Shown here: piece by piece, positions 5,393 through 7,389 of the stretch
Numbering within the stretch: position 1 is the stretch's first letter
How the letters are laid out: each line of letters starts with the position of its first letter
NCBI GenBank assembly: GCA_965369945.1
Contig: CBDUST010000240.1
Coordinates: forward strand, 1-7,389
From: JADFNO01 sp965369945
Lineage (GTDB): Bacteria; Planctomycetota; Phycisphaerae; Phycisphaerales; SM1A02
Direction of reading: 5' to 3'
Length of the DNA: 7,389 bases
Notes under the pieces: model-generated
Databases searched by the model: none
What the model saw: only the letters and a program-made list of their open reading frames with translations
Told to the model about the DNA's origin: nothing
Position numbers and translations under genes: made by a program

Positions 5393-6967
5393 ATGGCTCG
5401 CAAACGAAAGCTCTTGAGCTCCACGGTCTTGGCGCTTCTTGGAGGAATGGTTCTCGGCTACTTGTTCAACACGCAGGAACCGGGAGTCTTGGGGCAGCAG
5501 GAAAGTACGCCCTCCAGAGACAATAACAAGGCCGCGTACACGACCCAGTCCGAAGATCCCCAGTACCTGCGCCAAAGCCCCGCGGCCGTGGCCAAGAACC
5601 GGGTGGAAACGGACTTTGGTTTGGGGGACGGTCATATTTCCAAGCTTCTGCCCTACCCTCCGGGAGGCGACGGGGTCCGGACTCCGCTGGACCTGTGGCG
5701 CTACGCGGGCAAATCCGGTTCATCGTACAGCTCACCCTATATGGACATGCCCTTTGCGGATTGGGTCAAACACAACCAAGCGCAGAAACCTGGACTGATG
5801 GCCGACGTGCACGCCTACATGCGCCAGAGGTACGACTTCTCGGGCGAGCCGATTCCTGGCGTCACGATGTCGGCCGGCAAAGCGATCATGAAAGGACCCG
5901 TAGCCCGGCTGCCGCAGGGAGTCGCCTCGTTTGAAGTGCTGGCGCAGATGACTCCCGCTGAGATCAAGCGCCAAGACGTCTTCCCGTACAAGCCCTTGGC
6001 CCATCCGCTGGCCACCACCGGCCACATGGTGTTCCCCGATTCCTGGATCCAGGCCCATCCCGAGCATGAACGGTTCGACGTGGATTTTGACATCCCGGAC
6101 GCCTATCTGCCGGAGTTTCCACCGCCGATGTTTCTGACAAACCACAAGGAACTGGGCGACGTGAGCGGCGGGCGGGAAATCACCCTCGGCAACTACTTTG
6201 AAATCTTTGACGGCCTCTTGACTCCCGAACAGATGGAAGGCCTCAAGGAGCTGTTGCGGCCGACACCCACCACCTGGTTCAACCATACCAACCACCGCGT
6301 CACGCTCTCGGCCAGTGCAGGGGTGGCGTGTCTTTCCTGCCACGTCAACGGTCACACCAACGGGGCGATCGAACTTGCCCCCGATTCACGACCCAATCAG
6401 GCCCGTTTGCGGGTCGACACCCCGACTATGCGGGGCAACTACAACCTGATGCAACTCGCTTCAAAACGATCCATCCGCAGCATGGACCACTTTTCCGAGG
6501 TGGAGGAGTACTTCGACGGCGACCCGGGCATGCTGCAGGCCATCGGTCCCCGAGGAGCCCAGCGCCAGATTACCAACCGCATGGGCGACTTCAACGCCAT
6601 TCTCGACTTTCCGCCTGCCCCTAAGCTCGGCCCGGACATGCGACTGGTCCCAGAAACCGCCACTGAGACCGAACTGCGCGGCGAGCGGTTGTTCCACGGT
6701 AAAGCCAACTGCGCCCAATGCCACTACGGTCCTGCGTTTGTTGACGACTACCTGCACGACCTCCAGGTCGAGCGCTTCTATGCGGGACGGCCGGAGGGCC
6801 CGATCAAGACCTTCGCCTTGCGCGGCATCAAAGATTCCCCGCCGTATTTGCACGACGGCCGCTTGCCGACGCTGCACGACACGGTGGAATTCTTCAACCT
6901 AGTCCTGCGGTTGAAGCTGACTGCCCAGGAAAAGCAAGACTTGGTGGCCTTCCTGCTGTGCCTGTAG
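5393..6967 (+). CDS. Di-heme cytochrome c, CCP/MauG superfamily
   Basis: This 524-residue exported redox protein has an N-terminal basic stretch (MARKRK) and a hydrophobic segment (about 8-25) that acts as a signal or membrane anchor, placing the domain outside the cytoplasm. Two CxxCH heme c sites are present: CLSCH at 313-317 and CAQCH at 440-444. The C-terminal part has the signature of bacterial cytochrome c peroxidases and MauG-like proteins: FALRGIKDSPPYLHDGRLPT (474-493) followed by LHDTVEFFN. Residues 40-300 contain no heme site and are far longer than the region preceding the first heme in classic peroxidases. This long-N-terminus form resembles an uncharacterised cytochrome family I recall from several phyla. 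The chain ends LLCL, with a Cys near the terminus that is not part of a heme motif. It may reduce peroxide, oxidise a protein or organic substrate, or carry electrons; sequence alone does not decide. Both it and the next gene carry the same leader repeat. Confidence 0.9.
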   Translation: MARKRKLLSSTVLALLGGMVLGYLFNTQEPGVLGQQESTPSRDNNKAAYTTQSEDPQYLRQSPAAVAKNRVETDFGLGDGHISKLLPYPPGGDGVRTPLDLWRYAGKSGSSYSSPYMDMPFADWVKHNQAQKPGLMADVHAYMRQRYDFSGEPIPGVTMSAGKAIMKGPVARLPQGVASFEVLAQMTPAEIKRQDVFPYKPLAHPLATTGHMVFPDSWIQAHPEHERFDVDFDIPDAYLPEFPPPMFLTNHKELGDVSGGREITLGNYFEIFDGLLTPEQMEGLKELLRPTPTTWFNHTNHRVTLSASAGVACLSCHVNGHTNGAIELAPDSRPNQARLRVDTPTMRGNYNLMQLASKRSIRSMDHFSEVEEYFDGDPGMLQAIGPRGAQRQITNRMGDFNAILDFPPAPKLGPDMRLVPETATETELRGERLFHGKANCAQCHYGPAFVDDYLHDLQVERFYAGRPEGPIKTFALRGIKDSPPYLHDGRLPTLHDTVEFFNLVLRLKLTAQEKQDLVAFLLCL

Positions 6968-7035
6968 GCCCGCAGTCTTGGGATCCGACTCGGCCCGTCA
7001 CCGTCGATTCCGGTCACAAGTAAGCAAGAAGGAAC

Positions 7036-7063
7036 TTGGGTTTCCGGGGCGAGGCGTTACACT
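7036..7063 (+). promoter_or_regulatory. Putative promoter for the 7148 gene
   Basis: TTGGGT (7036-7041), 16 bp, TACACT (7058-7063) aligns with the TTGACA/TATCGA pair of copy A. The -35 is weaker than in copy A, and the -10 slightly better (four of six). The predicted leader is about 80 bases. Support comes mainly from the shared position in the repeat. Confidence 0.35.
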
Positions 7064-7093
7064 TGTGTTCGCCCCCGGACACCTCGGCGGTGG

Positions 7094-7126
7094 AGTCGGG
7101 CGAAGATCTGATGGGGAACGTCGGCT
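7094..7126 (+). ncRNA. Putative structured leader element, copy B
   Basis: AGTCG (7094-7098) can pair with CGGCT (7122-7126), including one G-U pair. These bases align with GAGCTG/CAGCTC of copy A. The T-A pair of copy A (5291-5321) becomes C-G (7097-7123), a compensatory change, while the C-G pair 5290-5322 becomes U-G. The inner GGGA/TCCC hairpin of copy A is not preserved. The evidence is suggestive only. Confidence 0.3.
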
Positions 7127-7128
7127 AA
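7111..7128 (+). other. Possible 5-codon upstream ORF in leader copy B
   Basis: ATG GGG AAC GTC GGC TAA would encode MGNVG. The aligned ATG in copy A (5305) begins MGNI, with the Gly and Asn codons differing only synonymously. In copy A the frame stays open into the cytochrome gene out of frame (to 5526). No good ribosome site precedes either ATG. It may be chance in a transition-rich alignment. Confidence 0.2.
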
Positions 7129-7147
7129 TACAAGGGGTTCAAACGAC

Positions 7148-7389
7148 ATGTTCGCAACTCTGAGTCGAAGCTGGGAATTCGCCAAGATCAGTTACGGAAT
7201 CCTGTGGGATTACAAGAAGCTGATTGTCTTTCCCCTCGTATCCACCGTTGCTGCGGCAGTGGTTACCGCGAGCTTTCTTGTTCCCCTTTGGACGGCTGGG
7301 ACGCTGGAAAAGTGGCTCGAGTTCATGGACGACGAGTCCGCCACTGTCGCGACGACCGCCGACCAAGTCTGGATGTATGGCATCCTGTT
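7148..7389 (+). CDS. Membrane protein, DUF6159-like, N-terminal part (runs off the window)
   Basis: The frame opens at ATG 7148 and stays open for 80 codons to the window edge. The N-terminus, MFATLSRSWEFAKISYGILW, is followed by DYKKLIVFPLVS and a hydrophobic segment (about 25-48) predicted to cross the membrane, then an acidic stretch (MDDES). The pattern of a Phe-x-x-x-Ser-Arg-Ser-Trp start, a W at about 20, then K-K-L-x-x-F-P and a long hydrophobic helix resembles the start of DUF6159-type multi-span membrane proteins of unknown function. That family call is from memory. AAGGGG (7132-7137) lies 10 bases before the ATG as a moderate ribosome site. Its leader is homologous to the cytochrome leader, so the two genes may be co-regulated although they have separate promoters. 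The CDS is likely real; family moderate, function unknown. Confidence 0.65.
   Translation, partial: MFATLSRSWEFAKISYGILWDYKKLIVFPLVSTVAAAVVTASFLVPLWTAGTLEKWLEFMDDESATVATTADQVWMYGIL

Larger units (their letters stand above)
6971..7130 (+). repeat. Diverged direct repeat, copy B (leader of the 7148 gene)
   Basis: This is the counterpart of copy A, starting only about 3 bases after the cytochrome stop codon and filling nearly all of the gap to the next ATG at 7148. The offset from copy A is exactly 1800 bp in the first block and 1806 bp in the second. The pair thus bracket the cytochrome gene as direct repeats, and also sit in equivalent positions upstream of two genes. The 7131-7147 tail shares TTCAAA and CGA with the end of the copy A leader, although copy A is about 45-50 bases longer there. 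Confidence 0.7.

Noticed and set aside
5178..5393. Open frame of 71 codons starting with TTG in the leader of the cytochrome gene
   Set aside because: Compared with the aligned frame in copy B, differences fall mostly at first and second codon positions, so the frame is not under coding constraint.
5732..6355. 207-codon minus-strand frame within the cytochrome gene
   Set aside because: It is antisense to conserved cytochrome sequence, including the first heme site, and has no supporting start signal or domain.

Overview
The window is a moderately GC-rich bacterial chromosome segment. It holds three housekeeping enzymes (NAD kinase, seryl-tRNA synthetase, tRNA-Ile-lysidine synthetase) and several envelope or hypothetical genes. 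The SerRS C-terminal signature (HSLNN...ASPRLLIPILEMYQN) and the receiver-like protein with its GHCGPD / LLLVNRELDG / GFGKS pattern look to me like proteins of Planctomycetota or relatives. That assignment rests on recollection and is moderate to low in certainty. No transposase, integrase, CRISPR array, tRNA or rRNA gene was seen, and no gene-free stretch exceeds 300 bases (the longest is 5115-5392).

Left part (1-3402). A short secreted lipoprotein with an NTF2/SnoaL-like fold (46-534, minus) is divergent from nadK (644-1504, plus). serS (1548-2951) follows 43 bp after nadK. serS converges with, and overlaps by 17 bp, a small receiver-like protein (2935-3402, minus) that lies 7 bp downstream of tilS (3410-4474, minus), so tilS and the receiver-like gene are probably one transcript. 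Divergent from tilS, across 79 bp, is a membrane-anchored coiled-coil protein (4554-5114, plus).

Right part (5115-7389). A di-heme cytochrome c of the CCP/MauG superfamily (5393-6967, plus) is followed by the start of a membrane protein resembling the DUF6159 family (7148 to the window edge). These genes are not obviously connected to the housekeeping genes.

The most unusual structure is a diverged direct repeat of about 130-150 bp. One copy precedes the cytochrome gene (about 5171-5329) and the other precedes the membrane-protein gene (about 6971-7130). In the best 46-bp block 34 positions match, and 11 of the 12 differences are transitions. The repeat contains a plausible promoter and a downstream block that can form the same stem in both copies, with one compensatory base-pair change. 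I read it as a shared promoter/5' leader that may co-regulate the two genes. It matches no riboswitch class I can name.

A second pattern is that nadK, serS and tilS each have a -10-like hexamer only 6-9 bases before the ATG and no Shine-Dalgarno sequence, which suggests leaderless mRNAs. The lipoprotein and cytochrome genes have strong ribosome binding sites.
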